In this document: one piece after another, positions 8,967-15,866 of the stretch
How positions within the stretch are numbered: position 1 is the first letter of the stretch
Layout: every line of letters starts with the position of its first letter
DNA from: a virus
Virus record (IMG/VR): IMGVR_UViG_3300038701_000415
Coordinates: 1-44,194 of that record
Length of the DNA: 44,194 nt
Strand: one strand, 5' to 3'
Made by a program: the position numbers and the translations under genes
Notes under the pieces: generated by a model
What the model was told of the DNA's origin: nothing
Databases searched by the model: none
Seen by the model: the letters and a program-made list of their open reading frames with translations, nothing else

Positions 8967-9565
8967 TGTACGTCCCCGCGCACAAGACGAAGATCATGAT
9001 CCACTGCCTCGCCACGCCGCCGAGCTGGGGGCAGGGCAAGACCGCCGAGCAGATGGTCGCTGAGGTCAGGCTGTGGCACACCGACCCCAAGCCGCAGGGT
9101 CGGGGCTGGAGCGACATCGCCTACGCCGAGATCGGGGACTACGAGGGGCGCGGTGCGCCGGGCCGCGACCTGAACAACGACGGCAACACATTCGATGACA
9201 CGGGTGCAGGGGCGTTCGGCCACAACACCGACACGATCCACCTCGCCCTCGCGGGCGGGCGCTGGCCCGACGGGCGCTGGGGCGCTCGCACTGACAAGTT
9301 CTCCGACCACTTCACCCCGGCGCAGGATCGCTGGCTGCGCGAGACCATCGCCAAGATCAACCGCGCCGCGGGCCGCGAGCTGCAGGTTCTGGGCCACAAC
9401 GAGGTCGACCCCAACAAGGGCTGCCCGGCGTTCGACGTGCCGACGTGGCTGAAGGACGCGCCTGCCGCACCAGTCACAAAGCCTGTTGAGACTAGGAACC
9501 CGCTCGCCGCTATCCTCAACGCCATCTTCAAGGCCCTCGGCCTCGGCAAGGGGGGCCCGGCATGA
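8966..9565 (+). CDS. Endolysin, T7-lysozyme-like N-acetylmuramoyl-L-alanine amidase
   Basis: 199 aa, amidase_2 family. The zinc ligands and catalytic residues line up with T7 lysozyme: H13 (IMIHCLAT), Y53, H144, K151 and C153 (GHNEVDPNKGCPAFD). It cuts the amide bond between muramic acid and the stem peptide. T7 lysozyme also inhibits T7 RNA polymerase, but no such polymerase is visible here, so only the cell-wall role is expected. Compared with T7 lysozyme it has an insertion around residues 60-80 and a C-terminal amphipathic tail (176-195, NPLAAILNAIFKALGLG), which may bind membrane. No signal peptide is seen, so it needs a holin for release. Confidence 0.92.
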   Translation: MYVPAHKTKIMIHCLATPPSWGQGKTAEQMVAEVRLWHTDPKPQGRGWSDIAYAEIGDYEGRGAPGRDLNNDGNTFDDTGAGAFGHNTDTIHLALAGGRWPDGRWGARTDKFSDHFTPAQDRWLRETIAKINRAAGRELQVLGHNEVDPNKGCPAFDVPTWLKDAPAAPVTKPVETRNPLAAILNAIFKALGLGKGGPA

Positions 9566-9738
9566 TCGCGCCCGTCATCCGCATCGTGCTGCGCTACGGC
9601 GTCGGAGCCGTGGTCGGCATGGAGATCGGGGGGATGCTGGCAGGCGACCCGGACATCGTGATGCTGCTGGCCGCAGGCGTCGGCGCGGCCACCGAGGCGG
9701 CCTACGTCTTCGCCAAGCGGCGCGGGTGGACGACATAG
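9562..9738 (+). CDS. Small holin-like membrane protein
   Basis: 58-aa protein with ATGA overlap to the endolysin stop. Two hydrophobic stretches, about residues 5-27 (IRIVLRYGVGAVVGMEIGGML) and 33-48 (VMLLAAGVGAATEAAY), are joined by a DPD turn and followed by a basic tail (KRRGW). Size, two-segment topology and position directly after the amidase fit a class of small holins. The assignment rests on shape and context only. Confidence 0.55.
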   Translation: MIAPVIRIVLRYGVGAVVGMEIGGMLAGDPDIVMLLAAGVGAATEAAYVFAKRRGWTT

Positions 9739-9754
9739 GAAGGGGGTGATCGAG

Positions 9755-9787
9755 ATGTACGGCAAGAAGAAGAAGCCCAAGAAATGA
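9755..9787 (+). CDS. Ten-residue lysine-rich peptide ORF
   Basis: Reads MYGKKKKPKK and stops inside the start of the next gene (ATGA). AGGGGG lies 7-12 bases upstream as a possible ribosome site. Very short basic peptides of this sort appear in some marine phages. It may be a translational coupling device for the spanin gene or a real micropeptide. Evidence is only the start, ribosome site and coupled stop. Confidence 0.35.
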   Translation: MYGKKKKPKK

Positions 9788-10011
9788 TCCTGACCCGCAT
9801 CAAGCTCTGGCTGGCGGCGGCACTGGCGGCCGTCGCGGCCTTTGTGGGGGTCTACCTGCGCGGACGGAAGGATGCCTCCTCACAGGCCCACACAGCGGAT
9901 CTGGAGGCATACCGGAAGACGAGGGAGGACATCGACGATGCGGAGATACATGGCAACGATCCCGCTGCTGCTCGCGACTGGCTGCAGCACTACGCTGACC
10001 GTGAGCACTGA
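9784..10011 (+). CDS. i-spanin-like inner membrane lysis protein (Rz-like)
   Basis: 75 aa with a single N-terminal membrane segment (residues 7-25, LWLAAALAAVAAFVGVYL) followed by a charged helical periplasmic part (about 28-75). The o-spanin-like lipoprotein gene lies inside its 3' half in another frame, the usual Rz/Rz1 arrangement. The pair should fuse inner and outer membranes at the end of infection. Short for an i-spanin (lambda Rz is 153 aa), but similar short forms occur in alphaproteobacterial phages. Confidence 0.65.
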   Translation: MILTRIKLWLAAALAAVAAFVGVYLRGRKDASSQAHTADLEAYRKTREDIDDAEIHGNDPAAARDWLQHYADREH

Positions 10012-10138
10012 CGCGCTATGCGACGGAACGAGAGAGACCCGCGCAGCACACGCGCGGGCCTTGGTGTCGGACGGTGGGGACCAGTCGGTCGTGACCGGGC
10101 AGGCGCTGCTGGCGCAGATGCAGGCCGCCTGCCGCTAG
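9938..10138 (+). CDS. o-spanin-like outer membrane lipoprotein (Rz1-like)
   Basis: 66 aa, starting inside the i-spanin gene in a different frame with GGGAGG about 8 bases before the ATG at 9938. An N-terminal signal with lipobox LLATG-C16 predicts cleavage and lipid attachment at Cys16. Two further cysteines follow. The in-frame region back to 9842 has no lipobox-compatible start and no good ribosome site. The stop shares CTAG with the stop of the convergent left-strand gene, so the lysis operon ends here. Confidence 0.75.
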   Translation: MRRYMATIPLLLATGCSTTLTVSTDALCDGTRETRAAHARALVSDGGDQSVVTGQALLAQMQAACR

Positions 10139-10311
10139 TCGATCAGGCCACGCCTGCGCCACCTGATCCTGAGCTTGTCGACCGCATCCCAGAACGCATC
10201 GCGATCTGTGTCGGGCACATAGACCGACAGGCGCACCAGCCCGCGGTCGAGCTGCCTCTGGTGATACGACCGCTGCGCCTCGGCGTGCTTGCTCGGTTCT
10301 TCATTTGCCAT
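10135..10311 (-). CDS. Hypothetical 58-aa basic protein
   Basis: Last gene of the leftward operon. The start at 10311 is preceded on its strand by AAGGGAG. It overlaps the end of the DUF5664 gene by 11 bases and ends in the CTAG shared with the o-spanin stop. The sequence has a beta strand (VRLSVYVP) followed by a helix (DRDAFWDAVDKLRIRW), which recalls the ribbon-helix-helix pattern of small DNA-binding proteins, and a basic tail. This is only a shape match. Confidence 0.5.
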   Translation of the reverse strand: MANEEPSKHAEAQRSYHQRQLDRGLVRLSVYVPDTDRDAFWDAVDKLRIRWRRRGLID

Positions 10312-10717
10312 CTCGATCTCCCTTCGGTCTGTCGTCTGTCCCGATCCCGCGCTGCTCGTACGCCATCAGAAACGCGATGCAGCACGCCGCGTGCCATGTG
10401 TGCGGGAGGCCTGTCTCCGGGTCGTTGTCCTCTCCCGCCCACCACGCCAGCATGTGGCGCAGGAGGGCGGCGTAGGGCCTGTGCCACGCCATGCCCAGCT
10501 CCCAGTTCCGCGGGGCGTACTTGTTCGCCCCGAAGGCCAGCACCGCCGCCGTGCCGGTGAAGAGCTCGGGCGGCAGCAGGTGCATTGGCGTCTTGTCCTG
10601 ATCGTTCTTGCGCCCCTCGCCCCGGCACTCTGGAGGGGCGGGGTCGTTGACGCCCCACCGCAGGTTGCAGGTGTGGCAGATCATCTGGTCGCCATACTGC
10701 AGGCCTTGGCACTTCAT
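10301..10717 (-). CDS. DUF5664-type dATP/dGTP pyrophosphohydrolase-like protein with Cys motif
   Basis: 138 aa. Residues 1-31 contain four cysteines (C3, C14, C17, C31), a probable zinc ribbon. Residues 40-130 match the all-helical DUF5664 family (KTPMHLLPPELF, FGANKYAPRNWELG, GEDNDPETGLPHTWH), with acidic residues and histidines placed for metal binding. The family includes MazZ-type dATP/dGTP diphosphohydrolases of phages with 2-aminoadenine DNA, but many members are in ordinary phages. No purZ-like gene is visible here, so base replacement is not implied. A nucleotide-pool role is the best guess. The ATG overlaps the previous stop (ATGA). Confidence 0.7.
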   Translation of the reverse strand: MKCQGLQYGDQMICHTCNLRWGVNDPAPPECRGEGRKNDQDKTPMHLLPPELFTGTAAVLAFGANKYAPRNWELGMAWHRPYAALLRHMLAWWAGEDNDPETGLPHTWHAACCIAFLMAYEQRGIGTDDRPKGDRDGK

Positions 10718-11019
10718 AGCAGCTCCTCCACGATCTGATGGATCTCGGCGTCTGCGGTCAGCTCGCGGATCTCGTGCAGGCCGATACGCAGGTCGTTGAT
10801 GCGCGCCTCCAGCTGATCTACCTCCTCCTCGTGGTCGCCCTCGCGCTCCCGCATCTCCTCGAGGTGCTTGATCGCCGCGCCGTCGGCCTCCTCGACCTTG
10901 TCTTCGAGGAGGTCGAAGACAAAGCCGAGCTCGGGGTAGCGCGCGCGGAGGGTGTCGAGGTCGGGCTCGTGGTTCTTGCAGGAGATCTCTGCGATGGCGA
11001 GGGTGATGTCGAACGTCAT
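10714..11019 (-). CDS. Hypothetical coiled-coil protein
   Basis: 101 aa from the ATG at 11019, chosen over the ATG at 11049 because GAGGAG lies just upstream of it. Residues 45-85 are highly charged and helical (EEADGAAIKHLEEMREREGDH), a likely coiled coil. It is very acidic overall. No family recognised. Translationally coupled to the DUF5664 gene by ATGA. Confidence 0.55.
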   Translation of the reverse strand: MTFDITLAIAEISCKNHEPDLDTLRARYPELGFVFDLLEDKVEEADGAAIKHLEEMREREGDHEEEVDQLEARINDLRIGLHEIRELTADAEIHQIVEELL

Positions 11020-11030
11020 GTGCGTGCTCC

Positions 11031-11453
11031 TCAAATGTGGTTGATGCATTCGGGGCCGAAGCCCGCGTCGATGGAGGCCGGGTCGGTCAGGGCCCGACCG
11101 CAGCGGCCGCAGCGGCCCTCGTGCCAGAACTCAAGCTGCTCGGGCATGTCGTCTGCCGCGAGCTTGCGCAGCGTCCAGTCGAGCGCCTTGAACGCGGGGT
11201 GCTGGGCGTTGCCCTTGCGGCCCGCGACCAGCGCGCCGAGATCGTCCTTGATGAAGCCGAGGTACTCGTAGTCGGTCTCGTTGTTCTGGCCGACCAGCAG
11301 GCTGGCGAAGAACATCTCGGCGTCCTTGGCCTTGGCGACGCGGAAGGTGTACCGCTTGCCGGTCTGCTTGGACACGAGCGTGAAGCGAGCGCGACCGCCC
11401 ATCGCGAACTTGTGGGCGGCCACGGCGTCGGTGATCAGGTTCGGGGAAGTCAT
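11031..11453 (-). CDS. DUF6011-like zinc-binding protein
   Basis: 140 aa from the ATG at 11453, which has ACAGGAG about 10 bases upstream; the ATG at 11504 lies before the promoter and is rejected. The C-terminus holds C115-x2-C118 and C136-x2-H139 in the pattern of the DUF6011 domain (CGRCGRALTDPASIDAGFGP). The N-terminal part is an alpha/beta domain with FTLVSKQTGKRYTF. Function of DUF6011 is unknown; such proteins are common in phage early regions. It is the first gene after its own promoter at 11483-11511. Confidence 0.7.
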   Translation of the reverse strand: MTSPNLITDAVAAHKFAMGGRARFTLVSKQTGKRYTFRVAKAKDAEMFFASLLVGQNNETDYEYLGFIKDDLGALVAGRKGNAQHPAFKALDWTLRKLAADDMPEQLEFWHEGRCGRCGRALTDPASIDAGFGPECINHI

Positions 11454-11482
11454 GGTCGAAAGCTCCTGTGGTGTGTGCCCAT

Positions 11483-11511
11483 GACATAAGATGCTGATCA
11501 GCATCTGTCAA
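11483..11511 (-). promoter_or_regulatory. Leftward promoter with palindromic operator in the spacer
   Basis: On the left strand: TTGACA (11511-11506), 17-base spacer, TATGTC (11488-11483). The spacer holds the perfect 16-bp palindrome GATGCTGATCAGCATC (11490-11505). Transcription would start near 11476 and reach the DUF6011 gene. The -35 lies in the last codons of the HNH gene. Closely related sequences occur at 17649 and 19051. Confidence 0.7.
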
Positions 11512-11941
11512 GTATGGATAGCACGCGCCCTCTGGCTTCGACTGCCTCTTCAAGTGTGGCGTAGGTTTTGCTGACACGAACACGAAACCCACTAGATACG
11601 CGCTCGATGCACGGTTCATCAGCTGTCGCTTCAAGGTTCCACAGGTTTTCTCTAAGCGTAGCCTCTCTCAGATTCTCCCAGCGGTTGTCATTGCGAACGC
11701 GATTGATGTGATCAACCTGAGCTTCCGGCCAACGCCCTAGCATATAGAAAAAGGCTAGCCGATGAGCGTAATACTTTCGCTCGCCATCAGGAATAATACG
11801 GACATACCCATCTGGGTCAGTATAGCCAGCCGGGTCGCCAGACTTTTTGGCGTTACGGCCTCGCCCCACTCTAATGTTCCAAAACCACAAGCCGGTCAGC
11901 GGATCATAAGTCAAGTTGTGCCTAAGCTGTTCTGGCGTCAT
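11498..11941 (-). CDS. HNH homing endonuclease-like protein
   Basis: 147 aa. The HNH core is visible: H60 (YYAHRLAF), D77-H78-I-N80 (VDHINRVRNDNRWENLR), N90. The N-terminal part (YDPLTGLWFW) is typical of phage free-standing HNH enzymes, and the C-terminal part (FRVRVSKTYATLEEAV) resembles the AP2-like DNA-binding tail of this group. It nicks or cuts DNA and is usually a mobile gene. Codon use is less GC-biased than the neighbours, which supports recent insertion. It lies directly after the DNA polymerase, with its start overlapping the polymerase stop (ATGA), and its last codons overlap the next promoter. Confidence 0.85.
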   Translation of the reverse strand: MTPEQLRHNLTYDPLTGLWFWNIRVGRGRNAKKSGDPAGYTDPDGYVRIIPDGERKYYAHRLAFFYMLGRWPEAQVDHINRVRNDNRWENLREATLRENLWNLEATADEPCIERVSSGFRVRVSKTYATLEEAVEARGRVLSILDRC

Positions 11942-13749
11942 ACTTCCTCATCCTCTAATTCGCCCCAAGATTTTCCTGTGCCGCCCTCGACCAGCGCCTC
12001 GGTCGGCGCGCCGGGGAAGATGTCGAGGTAGCCTGCGACCATGTCCTCCTTCATCCACTGCAGCGCCTCGGGCGCGTCCTCGATCCGGGCCTCGTCGATC
12101 AGGGCGTCGTGGATGGTCGCGGCCATCCGGGTGCCGAGGTGCTTGCCGCGGTCGGCCGCCTCTTTTAGCCGCGCCCGGTGCCGGATGATCGCCCGCGCCA
12201 TCACCGACAGCGCGGCGCGCTGCACCGGATAGTTCGCGCACTTCGGCAGGTCGGGTTTCTTGCCGAGGAAGATCGTGCCGCCGTCGACCATCGGCAGGTA
12301 GCCGTCTCCGAGCGCGTGGTTCATCATCGTATTGCGCAGGTTGAATGCCTTCGGATAACGGTCGGCCCAGAAGTCAATCAGCTCCTGCGCCCGCGAGATC
12401 GAGGTGCGCAGCGTGCCCGACAGGCCGAGCGACCCGGACCCGTAAATGATCCCGAACGACACGCCCTTCGCGCGCGACCGGATCTCCTTGCCATCGGGCG
12501 TCTTCTTGTCGATCCGGTAGCCCGCCATGTACGACCCGACCTCGCTGTGCAGGTCGCCGTGGACGCAGTCGTAGAGCAGCTGGTCGTCCTCGGCGAGCAG
12601 CGCCAGCACCTTGAGCTCGATGCCGCTGTAGTCGAGGGACACCAGCCGCTTGCCGGGCGGCGCGATGAACGACAGGCGCACGCTGGTGTGCTCGCCCAGC
12701 AGCTCGCGGTCGCGCGGGAACTGCTGCGCGTTCGGCGAGCTTGAGCTGAACCGGCCGGTGACCGCGCGGGCGATGTTGTAGCTGGGGTGCAGGCGGCCGT
12801 CGCTCGACCCCTGCGCCATGTTGATGAGCTTGTCGCCGAAGTTTGAGAGGTACTGGTTGATGGTCGTGAGGTCGGCGATGTTGAACAGCACGTCGGCGAG
12901 CGGGCCCTCGCCGCCCGCGAGCGCGGCCATCTCCTTGCAGGTCGAGGTCTTGATCTCCAGCTGCCCGGTCTTCTCGGTGCGCGGCCAATGGGCGAGGTAC
13001 TCGTCGGGCAGGATCTGCCCGAAATAGTCCGACCACTGCTTGCGCGACCGCAGGTTCGCGACCTCGTCCTCGCTGACCATCTCGCGGATGTTGGCCTCGA
13101 AGATCTCCTGCTTGGCCTGCCAGCTCGCGACCAGATCCCGGTGCCGCGCCTGATCGAGCAGCAGCCCGGTCTCGCGCATCTCATGGACCGGCACGATCAG
13201 GTCGTCGAACATCGCCTGTGCGGCCCGTGCAGCGGGCTCCTCGTCGAGCTTGGCCTGCCAGTGCTGCCAGAGCTTCCACGTCCACAGGGCGTCGTCTGCG
13301 GCGTACTTGAGCTGCTCTGCGGTGAGGTCGGGCGCGGCCCAGTTCGAGACCTGCTGATCCTTGGGCATCTCGTGCTTGAGGTCGGCCTTCAGCATCATCG
13401 CCAGCGACATCTGATCGCCGCCCATGCGGGCGCGGCGGGCGTGCGCGACCTCGATCACCCGGACGTGGGGCGCGTCGGCGGCGTCGAACCATTGGTACTC
13501 GAACCCGGCGTTGAACGCGATCCAGACGCCATCCTCGAACCAGTCGGCATAGGGCGCGAACTTGCGGCCCGGCAGGGCCCAGAAGTCGACGACCGCCCAC
13601 ACGTCGTCGTTGCAGATCTGGGCGAGCCTGACCTCGCTCTCGGCCGGGCGCAGGCCTGTGGTCTCGAAGTCGAGGGCGGCGTGCCCGGTGCCGACCCGGT
13701 CGAGCAGATCGTTCAGCTCGTCCTCGGTCGTGATCATCTGGTATTCCAT
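11938..13749 (-). CDS. Family A DNA polymerase with 3'-5' exonuclease
   Basis: 603 aa. The exonuclease domain (1-165) has D27-x-E29-T (ALDFETTGL), N80-x3-E84 (usually D) and Y149-x3-D153. Polymerase motif A is D373 in SLDYSGIELKVLA (Gly where Gln is usual), motif B is R424-x3-K428-x3-F432-x3-Y436, and motif C is H547-D548-A549 where most families have HDE. The F at position 432 suggests discrimination against dideoxynucleotides. No 5'-3' exonuclease domain. This is the phage replicase, working with the prim-pol/helicase across the intergenic region. ATG at 13749 follows an AGGAAG site. A second in-frame ATG at residue 5 is possible. Confidence 0.95.
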   Translation of the reverse strand: MEYQMITTEDELNDLLDRVGTGHAALDFETTGLRPAESEVRLAQICNDDVWAVVDFWALPGRKFAPYADWFEDGVWIAFNAGFEYQWFDAADAPHVRVIEVAHARRARMGGDQMSLAMMLKADLKHEMPKDQQVSNWAAPDLTAEQLKYAADDALWTWKLWQHWQAKLDEEPAARAAQAMFDDLIVPVHEMRETGLLLDQARHRDLVASWQAKQEIFEANIREMVSEDEVANLRSRKQWSDYFGQILPDEYLAHWPRTEKTGQLEIKTSTCKEMAALAGGEGPLADVLFNIADLTTINQYLSNFGDKLINMAQGSSDGRLHPSYNIARAVTGRFSSSSPNAQQFPRDRELLGEHTSVRLSFIAPPGKRLVSLDYSGIELKVLALLAEDDQLLYDCVHGDLHSEVGSYMAGYRIDKKTPDGKEIRSRAKGVSFGIIYGSGSLGLSGTLRTSISRAQELIDFWADRYPKAFNLRNTMMNHALGDGYLPMVDGGTIFLGKKPDLPKCANYPVQRAALSVMARAIIRHRARLKEAADRGKHLGTRMAATIHDALIDEARIEDAPEALQWMKEDMVAGYLDIFPGAPTEALVEGGTGKSWGELEDEEV

Positions 13750-13772
13750 GACGGCTTCCTGTGGTGTGAAGA

Positions 13773-13792
13773 GGCGGGCCCGAAGGCCCGCC
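13773..13792 (-). other. GC hairpin with UUCG loop between GapR and polymerase genes
   Basis: On the left strand the RNA would form an 8-bp perfect stem (GGCGGGCC/GGCCCGCC) closed by C-UUCG-G, an extra-stable tetraloop. No U-run follows, so it is not a standard terminator. It may protect or divide the transcript, or partly end it. Confidence 0.6.
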
Positions 13793-13800
13793 CGAGTAGC

Positions 13801-14061
13801 TTACAGCCCGAGGGCTTCGCGATACATCTCCAGCACCGCCTCTTCCTCGGCGATGTCGTCGGGGTTCCGCTTGCGCAGCGCAATCACCTTGCGCAGCACC
13901 TTGGTGTCGTAGCCGCGGAACTTGGCCTCGGCCATGACCTCCTTCTGCTGGTCGGCGATGTCCTTCTTCTCGGCCTCGAGGCGCTCGAAACGCTCGATGA
14001 ACTGGCGCAGCTCGTCCGCGGTCACTCGGTAGCTGTCGGGGCGGTCGGTGTCGTCTGACAT
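13801..14061 (-). CDS. GapR/DUF2312 family DNA-binding protein
   Basis: 86 aa. Matches GapR (DUF2312, UPF0335) along nearly the whole length: a long coiled coil (ELRQFIERFERLEAEKKDIADQQKEV) then AEAKFRGYDTKVLRKVIALRK and an acidic helical end. In Caulobacter GapR binds overtwisted AT-rich DNA, clamps around it and aids topoisomerases ahead of replication and transcription. A phage copy next to the DNA polymerase probably supports replication of the phage or interferes with the host protein. The ATG at 14061 has GAGGA upstream. The family is characteristic of Alphaproteobacteria and their phages. Confidence 0.88.
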   Translation of the reverse strand: MSDDTDRPDSYRVTADELRQFIERFERLEAEKKDIADQQKEVMAEAKFRGYDTKVLRKVIALRKRNPDDIAEEEAVLEMYREALGL

Positions 14062-14090
14062 GTTGGTGTCCTCTATGCGGTGTGGTGGAA

Positions 14091-14112
14091 GGGCGGGCCC
14101 AAAGGCCCGCCC
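14091..14112 (-). other. GC hairpin upstream of GapR gene
   Basis: 9-bp perfect stem GGGCGGGCC/GGCCCGCCC with loop CAAA (UUUG in the left-strand RNA), between the 14119 gene stop and the GapR start. Very like the hairpin at 13773, and like it followed by a CACCACA-rich leader. No U-run. Confidence 0.55.
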
Positions 14113-14118
14113 CGGTGA

Positions 14119-14844
14119 TCAGGTGCGCCGCTGACGGCGGGTGCGCTTGGGTGCCTCGGGCTCCGGCTCAGGCTCGGGGGTGACCTCCTCCTGTTCGGGC
14201 TCTGCCTCGGCTGCGCCGCCGAGCATCTCGGCGGCCTCGGCTTCGGTGATCCACTCGTCGATGTCGAACTTCGGCTTGAAGTTCCACTCGCCCTGCGCTT
14301 GGAACTTCTCGCGCGTGAAGCGGAACAGGGGGAAGTTCGGCTCGCCGCGCATAGTGCGCTCGGCGATCTCGTTGAACAGATCCCCGACGGCGTTCTTGCC
14401 GCTGACGCTGTTCGTGCTGAACGAGTACTGCACGACCTCCTCGCTCTCGGTCGACATGAAGCCGAAGCCGAGCATCGACTGCCAGCCGTCCTGCGCGCGA
14501 GCGTAGGGGCCCTTATCCTCCAGCTCGCGCTCGGGGATCGCCATCTCGGGCTGGTAGACCGACCACTGGTGGCGAGCCACCGGCTTGTTGTCCTTCCAGC
14601 AGATCCACCCGCGGAAGGCCGAGCGCGGCTCCATCAGGAAGATCTCGTCCTGATCGAGGTCGTCACGGTCGCGGCCGTAGGTGATCGCGCCGGTCTTGCC
14701 GGAGAAGGCGACGTACTCGACGCCGTCGCTAGCAGAGCCGGTGCTCTCCTCATTGCTGGCCTGCGACAGGGCGCGCGCCATTGCGTCCTTGTCGATGGAG
14801 GGGAGGTTGCCGCCCTTGGCGTAGGCTGCGAGAGATGTAGACAT
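14119..14844 (-). CDS. Possible single-stranded DNA-binding protein
   Basis: 241 aa. Residues 40-185 form a beta-rich domain (VEYVAFSGKTGAITYGRD, FRGWICWKDNKPVARHQW, VVQYSFSTNSVSGKNAV). The C-terminus is a long acidic, proline-rich tail (205-232, repeated PEPEPE) ending in a basic cluster RTRRQRRT. Beta domain plus acidic tail recalls phage single-strand binding proteins, although the basic last residues are unlike the usual acidic tip. Position between GapR/polymerase and the Cas4-like nuclease supports a role in replication or recombination. No family is named with certainty. Confidence 0.45.
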   Translation of the reverse strand: MSTSLAAYAKGGNLPSIDKDAMARALSQASNEESTGSASDGVEYVAFSGKTGAITYGRDRDDLDQDEIFLMEPRSAFRGWICWKDNKPVARHQWSVYQPEMAIPERELEDKGPYARAQDGWQSMLGFGFMSTESEEVVQYSFSTNSVSGKNAVGDLFNEIAERTMRGEPNFPLFRFTREKFQAQGEWNFKPKFDIDEWITEAEAAEMLGGAAEAEPEQEEVTPEPEPEPEAPKRTRRQRRT

Positions 14845-14891
14845 GATGTGCTCCTTCTACGTTGCACGTTTCAACAGAGGCTGTCTGGGCC

Positions 14892-15866
14892 TCACTCGAC
14901 GGTCAGGCGTTCGCTCGCCTTTGCGACCGTCATGAAGGGGCTGAGGTCGATCCCAGCCGCCTGCATCTTCTTCCAGTCGTACGACCGGCGGCCCGCGACC
15001 GAGGTCATGGAGACCCGGTGGTTGCCGACGATCAGCTCGCGCGCGTTGCGAGACTGGAGCTCCGTCTTGATGTCCTCGGAGGCCGAGGCCTTGCGCGCCT
15101 TGGCGTCGTCCTCATCCGCTTTGGCGAGGACGTACGCCTGCACGGCCGCATCAAGGTTCGAGCCGCGGTTGCCGCGCGTGACGGTGGCCGGGCCCTCGAT
15201 CTCGACGCCGCACTGCTCCGCGAAGGGGCAGCCGCCGTACTTCTTGCACTCGCCCGACCGCTTGCCCTCGCGGTCGAGCCGGTCGGCACCCTTTGCCCTG
15301 AGCATCTTCTTGGCCCGCGGTGCCAGCCGGTCGAGGATGTCGCGGTCGCGCTGTACGTCGAACTCGATGATGTCGTTATAGTTCGAGGCGTCCATGTACA
15401 CGATCTTCCCGGCCGTCGGCTTGGGGAAGTCCTCGCCCTGCAGGTGCGCCAGCTCCATGCCGATCTGCAGCTGCGTGACGTGCTCCGGCTTGGGCAGATA
15501 GTTCCGGTTCGTGCGGGGGTCGATGGTCTTGAACTCGACGCCCATCCAGCCGGTGTCTGCCCAGAGGTAGCCGTCAGGCGTGGCCGAGATCATGTGCTCG
15601 TCGCTGACCAGAGACACCTGATCGTCGCCCGCGTAGGCCATCTCCGCGCCCGACGCCAGCAGGCAGTCGACGAGGTAGAGCTCGCCCTGCTTGCCGCGCC
15701 GTGCGAAGCCCCAGTCCTGCTCGACCGGCGGCAGGTTACGCTCGAACCACTGCTTGCGGATGCAGCTGTCAGCGGTCGAGGCGTTCAGGTACTTGGCCCG
15801 GTCGATGCCAAAGCCCTCGTTGTCGTCGAGCGCCTGCGCGCCCGTCAGGATCAGATCCTTGATCAC
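14892..15866 (-). CDS. Cas4/RecB-like PD-(D/E)XK exonuclease with Fe-S cysteines
   Basis: 324 aa. The nuclease core is E62, D98 (SATPDGYL), E111-F-K113 (GVEFK) and Q132 (QLQIGM). Four cysteines, C35 near the N-terminus and C207, C213, C219 (GECKKYGGCPFAEQC), fit the iron-sulphur cluster of Cas4/AddB-type nucleases. Expected to resect DNA ends for recombination or to recycle host DNA, with the SNF2 helicase and possible ssDNA-binding protein as partners. The start is GTG at 15866 and overlaps the previous stop as GTGA. No cas1 or CRISPR array is present, so this is not CRISPR adaptation. Confidence 0.8.
   Translation of the reverse strand: MIKDLILTGAQALDDNEGFGIDRAKYLNASTADSCIRKQWFERNLPPVEQDWGFARRGKQGELYLVDCLLASGAEMAYAGDDQVSLVSDEHMISATPDGYLWADTGWMGVEFKTIDPRTNRNYLPKPEHVTQLQIGMELAHLQGEDFPKPTAGKIVYMDASNYNDIIEFDVQRDRDILDRLAPRAKKMLRAKGADRLDREGKRSGECKKYGGCPFAEQCGVEIEGPATVTRGNRGSNLDAAVQAYVLAKADEDDAKARKASASEDIKTELQSRNARELIVGNHRVSMTSVAGRRSYDWKKMQAAGIDLSPFMTVAKASERLTVE

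Noticed and set aside
10301-10717. 2-aminoadenine (Z) genome pathway
   Set aside because: Only a DUF5664/MazZ-like protein is present; no purZ-like gene was found, and the polymerase shows no feature that I can tie to DpoZ.
14892-15866. CRISPR adaptation gene (cas4)
   Set aside because: The nuclease has Cas4-like features but there is no cas1, cas2 or repeat-spacer array in the window.
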